The notes beneath the pieces were generated by a model that was not told where the DNA came from, searched no databases, and worked only from the letters and a program-made list of their open reading frames with translations. From assembly GCF_007830495.1 (NCBI RefSeq), contig NZ_VLKW01000009.1, forward strand, positions 1-64,000: 64,000 nucleotides of DNA. The letters run 5' to 3'. Shown here piece after piece: positions 7,715 through 16,499 of this stretch; within the stretch, counting starts at the first letter, position 1; each line of letters starts with the position of its first letter. The DNA comes from Pseudoduganella flava. Its GTDB lineage: Bacteria; Pseudomonadota; Gammaproteobacteria; Burkholderiales; Burkholderiaceae_D. A program made the translations under genes and the position numbers.

Positions 7715-9412
7715 ATGATGCGCGCGCTCCTGCTCACCGGTTTGCTCGCCGCGCCGCTGTGCGCGGCCGCTGCCACGCTCGACGTGGCGTGGTGGCGCGA
7801 CGGGCGCGTACAGGCGACCCAGCTGCACGATGGCGACCCGCCGCCGCGCCCCTTCGACGGCGCGCGCGACGTGCCGCTCGGCAGCCTGTGGAAGCTGTTC
7901 GTCTACGTCTATGCAGTGGATACGCGCACGCCGATGCCGGACTACCGCTGCGGCGGTCGTGATCCGGAAGAGGTGTACTGCTGCACGGCCGGCAAGACGA
8001 TCGCGCGCGATGCCGCGCTGGCGCAGTCGTGCGGCCCGTTCTTCGCACCGCACCGCCTGCGGATCGGCGCGGCGCCGTGGCGCGCCTACTGGAGCGGCCG
8101 GCTCGGTGCGGAACCGGCCGGCGAGCTCGCCTGGCTGGCGTCCCCCGCGAACCTGACGCCGGAGCGGACGGTGCGCCTGGCCAGCTTGCTGCGCGCCCTG
8201 GCCAGCGTGCCGGCCGAAAGCCGGGCCGTCGCGGAAGGCGCGCTGCTGCGCGTGGTGCTGGACGGCCGCGGCGCCGACACGGTGCGCTGGTTTGGCAGCG
8301 GCCTGCGCGTGAAGACGTTCTCGTGGCATGAAACGCCGCAGCGGGGCGGCGCCGCGCAACGGCTTGGTGGCGCGGCAGGCTGGCTGGCCGATGGCACCCC
8401 CGTGTGGTTCGCGGGGACGGGCACCAGCGCCGGCATCTTCCGGCAATGGGCACCGCAGTTGGCCGCCGCGCTGCCAGCTTCGCTCCCTACTGCACCGGCG
8501 CGCGACAGCGGCTGCGTCGAGGTCGAGTTCTTTGCCCGCTATCCGGTGCGGGCCGTGCGCGGCCCTGCCGGCCCGGCCGCGAGCGGCCCGCTGCATGGCC
8601 GCCACGTCGTGCAGTTCGAGAACGGCAACAGCCTTGCACTGCAGGGCAACGGCGACATGCTGCTCGCGCGTGACGACGCGGGCCGGCCGCACGTGCGCGG
8701 CCGCTTCGGCGTCAACGAATACGTGGCGCGCGTGGTGGACCGCGAAGGCGGCACGCAGGAGCCGGAAGCAGCCAAGGCGCTGGCCGTGGCGGCGCGCACC
8801 TACCTGCAGCAGAACGCGCAGCGCGCCGCCGGCTGTCAGCGCATCGCTGATAGCAGCGCGACGCAGCGCGTCAGCCCGAACCCGGCCAGCACGGCCGCGC
8901 TGGCGGTGGCACGCTGGACCGACCAGCTGGTGATCGAGGGCGCCACCGTGCGCTATCACCGCGACGTGCCGGGCCCGGATACGCTGGCGTGGACGCAGGC
9001 CGTCGCACAGGCCCGGCAGGGGCGCCGCTTCGACGAGGTGCTGGCCGCGGCCTGGCCGCGCGGCGCGCTTGGCATTGCCGGCAACAGCGGCACGCGCTGC
9101 AACCGGCTGGCGAACAACGAAGCGTGGCTGGCGCGCGCGTTGCCGCGCTGGGAAAGAGTGCTGCGGGCGGAGGCCGGCTACGAGCAGCCGGCGCAGCTGC
9201 CGGCCGTGTGCGCGCTGGCCGTCGGCGCGCCGTATTCGGAACAGTCGCGCAACCGCATCTTCATGCGCCCGCTGGCGACGCGCGAAGACCGCATCACGCT
9301 GGCCCACGAATACCTGCACATCGGCCTGCGGCTGCACCCGCGCGGGCAGGACGAAGACTATGTCGAGCGTCTGGCGCGCCGGCTGGCCGACATGAACCCG
9401 GAGACGTTATGA
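7715..9412 (+). CDS. yfaQ: YfaQ-like DUF2300 protein with PBP-like, SpoIID-like and HExxH motifs
   Basis: 565 residues, with a signal peptide ending near residue 20 (LLLTGLLAAPLCAAAA). It belongs to DUF2300, as does E. coli YfaQ. Three segments are visible. Residues 50-250 look like a degenerate penicillin-binding fold: SLWK (57-60) as SxxK, AQSCGPFF (SCG where SxN is expected) and RVKTF (KTF in place of KTG). Residues 330-460 resemble SpoIID, with NEYVARVV, then EAAKALAVAARTYL and a final NSGTRC. Residues 528-541 carry LAHEYLHIGLRLHP, an HExxH metalloprotease-like motif. The stop overlaps the next start by ATGA. Family membership is firm; enzymatic activity of any segment is unproven. Confidence 0.85.
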   Translation: MMRALLLTGLLAAPLCAAAATLDVAWWRDGRVQATQLHDGDPPPRPFDGARDVPLGSLWKLFVYVYAVDTRTPMPDYRCGGRDPEEVYCCTAGKTIARDAALAQSCGPFFAPHRLRIGAAPWRAYWSGRLGAEPAGELAWLASPANLTPERTVRLASLLRALASVPAESRAVAEGALLRVVLDGRGADTVRWFGSGLRVKTFSWHETPQRGGAAQRLGGAAGWLADGTPVWFAGTGTSAGIFRQWAPQLAAALPASLPTAPARDSGCVEVEFFARYPVRAVRGPAGPAASGPLHGRHVVQFENGNSLALQGNGDMLLARDDAGRPHVRGRFGVNEYVARVVDREGGTQEPEAAKALAVAARTYLQQNAQRAAGCQRIADSSATQRVSPNPASTAALAVARWTDQLVIEGATVRYHRDVPGPDTLAWTQAVAQARQGRRFDEVLAAAWPRGALGIAGNSGTRCNRLANNEAWLARALPRWERVLRAEAGYEQPAQLPAVCALAVGAPYSEQSRNRIFMRPLATREDRITLAHEYLHIGLRLHPRGQDEDYVERLARRLADMNPETL

Positions 9413-10197
9413 CAAGATACATTCTGCTTGCCGCGGCCCTGCTGCTGTCCGTGCTGGCACAGGCGCAGGACCGGACGATGACGGCGCCGACGGGCGGCTG
9501 GAACCGCGCCGGCCTGACGGACAAGTCGCAGGAACTGGCAAAGAACTATCCGTATTCGCTGATCGACCGGGGCGCGCAGCGCAACCGCCGCATGATCACG
9601 GGCCACCTGGCGCAGGCGAGCGACAAGCGGCCGTTTCCGAAGCTGGTCGTCAACGGCAACCCGACACCGCTCTACACGGATGCCGACGGCCGCTACGCGC
9701 GCGCCTATTCGTTCGGCTCCGGCTCGAACAGCGTCGAAGTACGCGGCGCGGACGGCAAGAGCGTCAAGCGGGTACAGTTCTACGAAGCGGACCGCACCCG
9801 GCCGCAACCGGTCATCCGCGTCATCGCGGCATGGGACGACAACCAGGCCGAAGTCGACCTGCACGTCGTCACGCCGGACGGCCAGCACGCGTTCTGGGCG
9901 CACCCCGCGCTGACCAATGGCGGCGGGCTCGATGGCGACACGGTCGACGGCCCCGGCCCGGAGAATTTCATGATGACGGCGCCGCAGCGGGGCGTCTACC
10001 AGGTGTGGATCAATTACTGGGGCAACTTCGGCAGCTCGGGCTACCACTTCGACGAATCGACCCGGCAGCAGCCGATCATCACGACGCGCATCACGCTGGT
10101 CTTCCATGAAAACACGCCGCGCGAGCGGCGCGAGGAATTCGTGGTGCCGCTGCGCAGCATCGGCGAGCTGACACTCGTGAAAACCTTCACCTTCTGA
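9409..10197 (+). CDS. yfaP: YfaP-like DUF2135 protein, copy 1
   Basis: 262 residues. The start at 9409 overlaps the yfaQ stop (ATGA), and a signal peptide (MTRYILLAAALLLSVLAQAQ) follows. The C-terminal half is a DUF2135 domain: DNQAEVDLHVVTPDG, an acidic Asp/Gly-rich loop, then YQVWINYWGNFG. The preceding segment (VNGNPTPLYTDADGRYARAY..GSGSNSVEV) looks like a carbohydrate-binding or Ig-like beta domain. It is exported and probably forms part of the periplasmic macroglobulin complex, with unknown activity. The next gene is a paralogue starting three bases later, so this family is duplicated here, whereas E. coli has one yfaP. Confidence 0.87.
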   Translation: MTRYILLAAALLLSVLAQAQDRTMTAPTGGWNRAGLTDKSQELAKNYPYSLIDRGAQRNRRMITGHLAQASDKRPFPKLVVNGNPTPLYTDADGRYARAYSFGSGSNSVEVRGADGKSVKRVQFYEADRTRPQPVIRVIAAWDDNQAEVDLHVVTPDGQHAFWAHPALTNGGGLDGDTVDGPGPENFMMTAPQRGVYQVWINYWGNFGSSGYHFDESTRQQPIITTRITLVFHENTPRERREEFVVPLRSIGELTLVKTFTF

Positions 10198-10200
10198 ACC

Positions 10201-10953
10201 ATGAACAAGCTTTGCTTCTTCCTGTGCGCCGTGCCGGCGCTGGCCCAGGCCCAGGTCACGATCGACGCGCCGAAGAACGGCTGGCGCAACTCTGCCGGTG
10301 CGCGCGAGCGCTACACGCAGGGCGTGAACTACCCCGCGAACAGCGTCAACCTGCAGCCGGGCCAGAGCGAGACGGCGCAGATCCGCGGCCGCATCGCCAA
10401 TGCGGGGAAGGGCAAGCCGGCGACCTTGATCGTCAACGGCATCCCGATGCCGCTGGAGGTGCAGGAGAACGGCACGTTCGCCCGCCCGTATGGCTTTGGC
10501 AGCGGCTCGAACAGCATCGAGGTGCGCGCGCCGGACGGTACGGGCAGGGCGCGTACGCAGTTCTTCGACGGCTACGCGGGCAAGACGCAGTCCCGCCTGC
10601 GCGTGGTGCTGTCGTGGGACAGCGCGGGCACGGACCTCGACCTGCACGTGGTGGCGCCGGATGGCGGCCACGCGTGGTACGGCAGCCGCGTGATGCCGAA
10701 CGGCGGAGCGCTCGACGTCGACGTGACGACGGGCTACGGCCCCGAGATCTTCTCGAGCGCCGCGCCGCCGAAGGGCAACTACCACGTCTACGTGAACTAC
10801 TACGGCAGCGGCGCCGAGCGCGATGCGCTGACGGTCGCGCAGGTCGCCATCATCACGAATGAAAACACGCCGCGCGAGAAGCAGCAGATCCTGCGCGTGC
10901 CGCTGCGCGCGCCGGGCGAGCTGACGCTCGTGAAGTCGTTCGTGTATCCGTGA
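10201..10953 (+). CDS. YfaP-like DUF2135 protein, copy 2
   Basis: 250 residues with a signal peptide (MNKLCFFLCAVPALAQA). It has the same two-part design as the gene before it: VNGIPMPLEVQENGTFARPY..GSGSNSIEV, then a DUF2135 domain (GTDLDLHVVAPDGGHAWYG, YHVYVNYYGSG). The C-termini are near-identical in pattern (NTPRE..Q...VPLR..GELTLVK.F). Tandem duplication of an ancestral yfaP explains this. The Asp-rich loop differs between copies (GGGLDGDTVDG versus GGALDVDVTTG), suggesting divergence. It is the last gene of the operon; only four bases separate its stop from the convergent next gene, so no private terminator fits. Confidence 0.87.
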   Translation: MNKLCFFLCAVPALAQAQVTIDAPKNGWRNSAGARERYTQGVNYPANSVNLQPGQSETAQIRGRIANAGKGKPATLIVNGIPMPLEVQENGTFARPYGFGSGSNSIEVRAPDGTGRARTQFFDGYAGKTQSRLRVVLSWDSAGTDLDLHVVAPDGGHAWYGSRVMPNGGALDVDVTTGYGPEIFSSAAPPKGNYHVYVNYYGSGAERDALTVAQVAIITNENTPREKQQILRVPLRAPGELTLVKSFVYP

Positions 10954-10957
10954 CGGT

Positions 10958-11833
10958 TCAGGCGGCGGCGCTGCCCGCTGCGTCGAGCGTACGTACCACG
11001 GCCTCGGGCAGTTGCAGGCTGGCCGCCGCCACGTTCTCGCGCAGGTGCGCCACCGACGACGTGCCCGGGATCAGCAGGATGTTCGGCGCGCGCTGCAGCA
11101 GCCAGGCGATCGCCACCTGCATCGGCGTCGCACCCAGTTCGGTTGCCGCCGCCGACAGCGTTTCCGATTGCAGCGGCGAGAAGCCACCCAGCGGGAAGAA
11201 CGGCACGTAGGCGATGCCGTCGCCCTGCAGCCCGTCGACCAGCGTATCGTCGGCGCGGTGCGCGATGTTGTACATGTTCTGCACGCAGGCGATCGGCACG
11301 ATGGCGCGCGCTTCCTCGACCTGGTTGTACGTCACGTTGCTGAGGCCAACGTGGCGGATCAGGCCTTCCCGGCGCAAGTCGGCCAGCACGGTCACTTGCT
11401 CGGCCAGCGAGCCTTCGGCCGGCCCGTGCACGTCGAACATCGCGCGCAGGTTCACGACGTGCAGCGCGTCGAGGCCCAGGTTGCGCAGGTTGTCGTGCAC
11501 GGCCTCGCGCAGCTCCTCCGGCGTGAAGGCGGGCAGCCAGCCGCCTTGAGCATCGCGCCGCGCGCCGATCTTCGTGACGATCGTCAGCTCGTCGCCGTAT
11601 GGGTGCAGCGCCTCGCGGATCAACTGGTTCGTCACGTGCGGGCCATAGAAATCGGACGTGTCGATGTGGTCGACGCCCAGCTCCACCGCCGCGCGCAGCA
11701 CGGCCAGCGCGGCCGCCGGGTCCTTCGGCGGGCCGAACACGCCGGGGCCCGCGAGCTGCATGGCGCCATAGCCGAGGCGGCGGACGGTGCGGTCGCCGAG
11801 CGCGTAGCGTCCGGCCTTGTCGATACTGGTCAT
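10958..11833 (-). CDS. Aldo/keto reductase
   Basis: 291 residues. A cytosolic NAD(P)H-dependent TIM-barrel oxidoreductase of the aldo/keto reductase family. The family signatures are present: the DTSDFYGPH segment with the catalytic Asp and Tyr, the VTKIG Lys, RHVGLSN in the middle, and a C-terminal nucleotide-binding IPGTSSVAHLRENV segment. The pattern is closest to the YdbC/pyridoxal-reductase-like group, but the substrate cannot be read from the sequence. I chose the ATG at 11833 because it begins the family-typical N-terminus and has a GGGAGAAGATC ribosome site. It is divergent from a LysR regulator 96 bases away, the usual arrangement for local control. Confidence 0.9.
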   Translation of the reverse strand: MTSIDKAGRYALGDRTVRRLGYGAMQLAGPGVFGPPKDPAAALAVLRAAVELGVDHIDTSDFYGPHVTNQLIREALHPYGDELTIVTKIGARRDAQGGWLPAFTPEELREAVHDNLRNLGLDALHVVNLRAMFDVHGPAEGSLAEQVTVLADLRREGLIRHVGLSNVTYNQVEEARAIVPIACVQNMYNIAHRADDTLVDGLQGDGIAYVPFFPLGGFSPLQSETLSAAATELGATPMQVAIAWLLQRAPNILLIPGTSSVAHLRENVAAASLQLPEAVVRTLDAAGSAAA

Positions 11834-11929
11834 GATCTTCTCCCTGTTTGAACGTGCAGTCACGATAAGGCCGCGCGGGCTGTCGCACAATCCGGTATAG
11901 TCGGCACAGGTTGTACGGAAAATCGAACA

Positions 11930-12832
11930 ATGAAAGCAGACCTCGGCGATCTTGCCGCCTTCGTCGCCGTCGCGCGCGCGGGTGGTTTCAGGGAAGCGGC
12001 GCGTGCCGCCGGCAGCAGCGCGTCGCGCCTCAGCGATGCGGTGCGCCGCCTCGAAACGCGGCTGGGCGTGCGCCTGCTGAACCGCACCACGCGCAGCGTC
12101 GTGCCGACCGATGCCGGCAAGAGCCTGTACGAGCGCCTCGCCCCCATGCTGGACGAAGTCGACAGCGCGCTCGACGTCATCAACGGTTTTCGCGACACGC
12201 CATCGGGCACGCTGCGCCTGAACGTGCCGATGAGCGCCGCGCGGCTCGTCCTGCCGCGGATCGTGCCGCGCTTCCTGGCGCAGTACCCGGAGATCCGGCT
12301 CGAAGTGATCGCCGACGAGAGCTTTGTCGACGTGCTGGCCGCCGGCTGCGATGCCGGTATCCGCTACGAGGAAAGGCTGGAACTGGACATGGTCGCGGTG
12401 CCGATCGGCCCGCGCACGCAGCGCATGGCCGCCGGCGCCGCGCCGGGCTACCTGGAGCGCCACGGCCGTCCGCGCCATCCCCGCGAACTGCTGGGGCACG
12501 CGTGCATGCGCGCCCGCTTCGCCAGCGGTGCGATGATCCCGTGGGTGTTCGAGCGGGACGGCGAAACGGTCAGCCTCGACCCGCAAGGCCCGTTGCTGGT
12601 GCAGGTCGGCGGCGCGCTGGACCTGGCGACCGACGCGGCGGTGGCCGGCACGGGCCTCGTCTACCTGTTCGAGGATTGGCTGCGGCCATATTTCGAGCGT
12701 GGCGAGCTCGAACCCGTGCTGGAGCCATGGTGGCCGCGCTTTTCCGGGCCTTACCTGTACTACCCCGGCCGGCGCCTGCTGCCGGCGCCGCTGCGGGCGT
12801 TCGTCGATTTTATCCGGCACGACGGCGGCTGA
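11930..12832 (+). CDS. LysR-family transcriptional regulator
   Basis: 300 residues. The N-terminal winged helix-turn-helix (residues 1-60; DLAAFVAVARAGGFREAARAAGSSASRLSDAVRRLE) is followed by a LysR substrate-binding domain (about 90-290). It probably controls the divergent aldo/keto reductase; a -10-like TATAGT lies at 11896-11901. Regulators of this subgroup (DVINGFRDTPSGTLRLNVP) generally sense small aromatic or quinone-like ligands, but the ligand here is unknown. Confidence 0.93.
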   Translation: MKADLGDLAAFVAVARAGGFREAARAAGSSASRLSDAVRRLETRLGVRLLNRTTRSVVPTDAGKSLYERLAPMLDEVDSALDVINGFRDTPSGTLRLNVPMSAARLVLPRIVPRFLAQYPEIRLEVIADESFVDVLAAGCDAGIRYEERLELDMVAVPIGPRTQRMAAGAAPGYLERHGRPRHPRELLGHACMRARFASGAMIPWVFERDGETVSLDPQGPLLVQVGGALDLATDAAVAGTGLVYLFEDWLRPYFERGELEPVLEPWWPRFSGPYLYYPGRRLLPAPLRAFVDFIRHDGG

Positions 12833-12940
12833 GCCGGTCCGGCGTGCATGCCCGCTCGACGCGGCCGGGAATGGAAGCGGCCCGCCGGAACGCCGGCCGC
12901 CGCAAGACCGGCCAGCGCCAGCAGCGCCGAAGGCGATGCG

Positions 12941-13414
12941 TCAGGCATGCTGGCGCTGGTAGCAGCCGACCAGCTGCGCCTGCCCCAGCACGTGACCCTG
13001 CATCGCATGTTCCAGCTCGGCCTTGGTCGTGGAACCCAGGTCGGGCAGTTGCGCGTCCAGTGCATACAACTTGAAGAAGTAGCGGTGCTTGCCGATCGGC
13101 GGGCAGGGGCCGCCGTAGCCCGCCTTGCCCCAGTCGTTCTTGCCGCAGCGCGTGCCGGCCGGCAGTTGGCGGCTGCCGCCTTCGGCCAGCCGGCCCGCTG
13201 CGGGCGGGATGTTGTAGAGCACCCAGTGCACCCACGTGCGCTGCGGCGCGGCCGGGTCGGGCGCGTCCGGATCGTCGACGATCAGCGCCAGGCTTTTCGT
13301 CCCGGCCGGCAGTTCCGCCCAGGCCAGCGGTGGCGACGTGTCCGCGCCGTCGCACGTGAAGGTGGCCGGGATCGCGCCGCCGTCCACGAAGATCGATGAA
13401 AGAGTCAGCGCCAT
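12941..13414 (-). CDS. YbhB/YbcL family Raf kinase inhibitor-like (PEBP) protein
   Basis: 157 residues. A bacterial phosphatidylethanolamine-binding-protein homologue with the family signatures DDPDAPDP, WVHWVLYNIP and GYGGPCPPIGKHRYFF, which form the anion-binding pocket. The start at 13414 (MALTLSSIFVDGGAIPATFTCDG) matches the family N-terminus and follows AGGAGGCACC; a longer reading from 13495 adds residues with no resemblance. Function in bacteria is poorly defined. The two neighbours are unrelated genes on the plus strand. Confidence 0.92.
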   Translation of the reverse strand: MALTLSSIFVDGGAIPATFTCDGADTSPPLAWAELPAGTKSLALIVDDPDAPDPAAPQRTWVHWVLYNIPPAAGRLAEGGSRQLPAGTRCGKNDWGKAGYGGPCPPIGKHRYFFKLYALDAQLPDLGSTTKAELEHAMQGHVLGQAQLVGCYQRQHA

Positions 13415-13521
13415 GGTGCCTCCTGCTGTCGATGGACTTCGGAGCACCAGCTTACACCCATGGCGGCGCGTCGGCACGCGCACGGGGCGGTACAATGCCT
13501 GTTCAACAATAAAGGACGTCC

Positions 13522-14961
13522 ATGAACGAACAGTCGGCCCGCAACGTGGTACTGGTACGCGCCATCGAGACCACCGACCAGAAACGTGAAATCCTCAGCG
13601 ACGACGACCGCCGCTACGCGAACCGCACGGCGCGCGAGCTGGCGCAGTGGCAGGCGGCCGAGAGCGGCGCCGCCGCCTCGTCCGAGCACTTCCTGCAGCA
13701 GCGCGCCGAGCAGATCGTCAAGAAGCTGGCGCAGCGCCATGCCGCCTTTGCCGCGTTCGCGAAACGCACGCCCGGCCTGGCCGCCGTGGCCTGGCTGCTG
13801 CCGCTGCTGGCGCTGGTGCTGGGCGCGGCGCTCGACCGCATCGCCGATCCGCACCGCGTCGACCTGCTGTCGGCACCGTTGCTGGGCATCGTCGCGTGGA
13901 ACCTGCTCGTCTACCTGGTGATGCTGGTGTGGCTGTGCATTCCTAAGGCGGGGACGACACGGCTGCGCGCCGCGTGGATCCGGCGCCTGTCCGTCGGCAA
14001 GGCGGCGCTGCCGCGCAAGATGCCGCATGCGCTGTCGGCCGGGCTGTATGCGTTCATGGCCGACTGGGCACGGCTCTCCGCGCCGCTGAACGGCGCTCGG
14101 CTGGCGCGCACGATGCACCTGGCCGCGGTGCTGTTCGCCGTCGGCGCCGTGCTGTCGCTGTACGCGCGCGGCATGCTGGCGCAGTACGGCGCCGGCTGGG
14201 AAAGCACCTTCCTCGATGCGCAGCAGCTGCATGCGCTGCTGTCGACGCTGTTCTGGCCCGCGCTGACGGTGTTCAAGCTGCAGGGCTTCACCCTGGCCGA
14301 CGTGCAGGCACTGCACTTCGCCGCCGGCGGCCAGCCGCCCGCCGCGGAAGGAGCGCGCTGGGTGCACCTGTACGCGGCCACGCTGGTGCTGCTGGTCGTG
14401 CTGCCGCGCCTTCTCTTTGCCGGGATCGCGGCGGCCCGCGCGGCGCTGCTGGCGCGCCGCTTCCCGCTCGACCTGGACGAGCCGTACTTCCGCCAGCTGG
14501 GCGACGCGGCCGGCGGCGAGCCGGGCGTGCTGCGCGTGCTGCCATACAGCTTCACGGTGGACGAGGCGCGCAGCCGCGGCCTGGAAGCGGTGGCCGCCCA
14601 GCTGCTCGGCGAACGGGCGCGCGTGCGCCTGTTCGCGCCGGTCGCCTACGGCAGCGATCCCGCGGCCGCGCTGCGCGACCTGGACCTGCGCGACCCGGCC
14701 ATCACGTCGACGGCACTGCTGTTCGGCCTGGCCGCCACGCCCGAGAAGGAAAACCATGGCGCGTTCATCGCCCAGGTGGTCCGTGCGCTGCCGCAGCGTA
14801 CCGTCGTGCTGCTCGACGAATCCGCGTTCAGCGTACGCACGCCGGACCCGCAGCGCGTGCGCGAGCGCGTCGAGCTGTGGCGCGAGTTCTGTGTGTTCCA
14901 CGGCGCCGAGCCGACGGTCGTCAACCTGCTGGCGCCGGCCGGTGAAGGAGCGCAGCCATGA
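13522..14961 (+). CDS. DUF2868 membrane protein
   Basis: 479 residues, matching DUF2868. It has a charged N-terminus, then pairs of membrane segments around residues 91-145 (VAWLLPLLALVLGAAL, LLGIVAWNLLVYLVMLVW), 196-215 and 282-300. A soluble C-terminal domain of about 150 residues follows (VLRVLPYSFTVDEARSRGLEAV...). The ribosome site AAGGA is clear, and TACAAT at 13491-13496 could be a -10 box. The stop overlaps the start of the next gene by four bases, so the two are translationally coupled. DUF2868 and DUF3482 proteins are regularly encoded together and presumably form one inner-membrane complex of unknown purpose. Confidence 0.85.
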   Translation: MNEQSARNVVLVRAIETTDQKREILSDDDRRYANRTARELAQWQAAESGAAASSEHFLQQRAEQIVKKLAQRHAAFAAFAKRTPGLAAVAWLLPLLALVLGAALDRIADPHRVDLLSAPLLGIVAWNLLVYLVMLVWLCIPKAGTTRLRAAWIRRLSVGKAALPRKMPHALSAGLYAFMADWARLSAPLNGARLARTMHLAAVLFAVGAVLSLYARGMLAQYGAGWESTFLDAQQLHALLSTLFWPALTVFKLQGFTLADVQALHFAAGGQPPAAEGARWVHLYAATLVLLVVLPRLLFAGIAAARAALLARRFPLDLDEPYFRQLGDAAGGEPGVLRVLPYSFTVDEARSRGLEAVAAQLLGERARVRLFAPVAYGSDPAAALRDLDLRDPAITSTALLFGLAATPEKENHGAFIAQVVRALPQRTVVLLDESAFSVRTPDPQRVRERVELWREFCVFHGAEPTVVNLLAPAGEGAQP

Positions 14962-16442
14962 GCGACACGATCCAGCTGACCTTGATCTCGCATACGAACA
15001 ACGGCAAGACGACCCTGGCCCGCACGCTGCTGGGCATGGACGTGGGCGAGGTGCGCGACGCGGCGCACGTCACCGCGCTGTCCGAGGCGCATACCTTGCA
15101 GGCCACCGAGCAGGGCGACCGCCTGATGCTGTGGGATACGCCGGGCTTCGGCGACTCGGTGCGGCTGATGAAGCGGCTGGCGCAGTCGGGCAATCCGATC
15201 GGCTGGTTCCTGCGCGAGGTGGTTGACCGCTACCGCGACCGGCCGTTCTGGCTCAGCCAGCAGGCGCTGCGCGCCGCGCGCGACGAAGCCGACGTGGTGC
15301 TCTATCTCGTGAACTCCGCCGAGCGGCCCGAGGATGGGGGCTACCTGCCGTCCGAGATGCGCATCCTGGCCTGGCTGGACAAGCCTGTGCTGGTGCTGCT
15401 GAACCAGATGGGGCCACCGCGGCCGGCGCATGACGAACAGGCCGAGCAGCTGCGCTGGCGCGAGCATATGCGCCAGTACCCGGCCGTGCGCGACGTGCTG
15501 CCGCTCGACGCGTTCGCGCGCTGCTGGGTGCACGAGCGCGTGTTCTACGATGCGCTGGACAAGCTCGTGCCGGATGCGAAACGGGAAGCCTACGGCCGCC
15601 TGTTCGGGGCGTGGGAAACGCAGAACACGCGCCGTTTCCAGCAATCGATGGCCGTGATCGCGCAACAGCTGCTGGACGGGGCGCGCGACCGCCAGGCCGT
15701 CGAGACGGGCGAGCAGGGCATGCTGAGTTCCGCGCTGAAGCTGGTCGGCATCGGCAAGGGCGACGACCGCCGCCGGCAGGAACGGGCCATGAACACGCTG
15801 GTCGCGCGCCTGAACCTGGCGATCGGGCAGACTACCGTCAGCCTGCTGGCGCTGCACCGCCTGAACGCCAGCGCGGCGCCGACGATCAATGCGCGCGTCA
15901 GCAACAACTTCGTCGTCAAGGCGCCCGTCGAGAAAGGCCAGGCGGCGCTGCTGGGCGCGATCGTGTCCGGCGCCGCGACGGGGCTGTCGGCCGACCTGGC
16001 CGCCGGGGGCCTGACGCTCGGCACGGGGGCACTCTTGGGTGGCGTGATCGGCGCGCTGACGTTCGCCGGCGCCGCCTGGGGCTTCAACGCCAGCACGGAC
16101 CGCAAGCACCCGTCGATCACGCTGTCCGACGAGTTCCTGCGCACCTTGTTCGTCACCAGCGTGCTGCGCTACCTGGCCGTCGCCCACTTCGGCCGCGGGC
16201 GCGGCAATTTCGTCGAGAGCGAGGCACCGGCATTCTGGCAGGACGAGGTCGAGCAAGCCGTCGCGCTGCGCGAGGCGGACCTGGCGCGCCTGTGGCGCAC
16301 GTTGCGCGAGCAGGAGGACGGCGACATCGCCCCCGCCAGCGCGCTGCTGACGAATGTGACGCTGCAGGTGCTGGGGCGGCTGTATCCGGGCACGGTGCTG
16401 CCGGCCGCCGCGGCAGGATCAGGCAATACCCTGTCAGGATAG
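14958..16442 (+). CDS. DUF3482 GTPase-like membrane protein
   Basis: 494 residues. The N-terminal 250 residues form an Era-like GTPase domain. The G1 loop reads SHTNNGKTTLARTL, with Ser where the first Gly of the P-loop normally stands. G3 is DTPGFGDS and a G4-like NQMG follows. The C-terminal half is DUF3482, with a Gly/Ala-rich hydrophobic stretch (about residues 333-375; LLGAIVSGAATGLSADLAAGG, LLGGVIGALTFAGAAWGF) that may insert into the membrane. It is coupled to the DUF2868 gene by an ATGA overlap. Nucleotide hydrolysis is likely from the motifs but unproven. Confidence 0.85.
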   Translation: MSDTIQLTLISHTNNGKTTLARTLLGMDVGEVRDAAHVTALSEAHTLQATEQGDRLMLWDTPGFGDSVRLMKRLAQSGNPIGWFLREVVDRYRDRPFWLSQQALRAARDEADVVLYLVNSAERPEDGGYLPSEMRILAWLDKPVLVLLNQMGPPRPAHDEQAEQLRWREHMRQYPAVRDVLPLDAFARCWVHERVFYDALDKLVPDAKREAYGRLFGAWETQNTRRFQQSMAVIAQQLLDGARDRQAVETGEQGMLSSALKLVGIGKGDDRRRQERAMNTLVARLNLAIGQTTVSLLALHRLNASAAPTINARVSNNFVVKAPVEKGQAALLGAIVSGAATGLSADLAAGGLTLGTGALLGGVIGALTFAGAAWGFNASTDRKHPSITLSDEFLRTLFVTSVLRYLAVAHFGRGRGNFVESEAPAFWQDEVEQAVALREADLARLWRTLREQEDGDIAPASALLTNVTLQVLGRLYPGTVLPAAAAGSGNTLSG

Positions 16443-16499
16443 TTCTACCGCCCGGCCGTGCTGCCGTCCTACCATGAACGCAACGTTCAGGAGGACATC

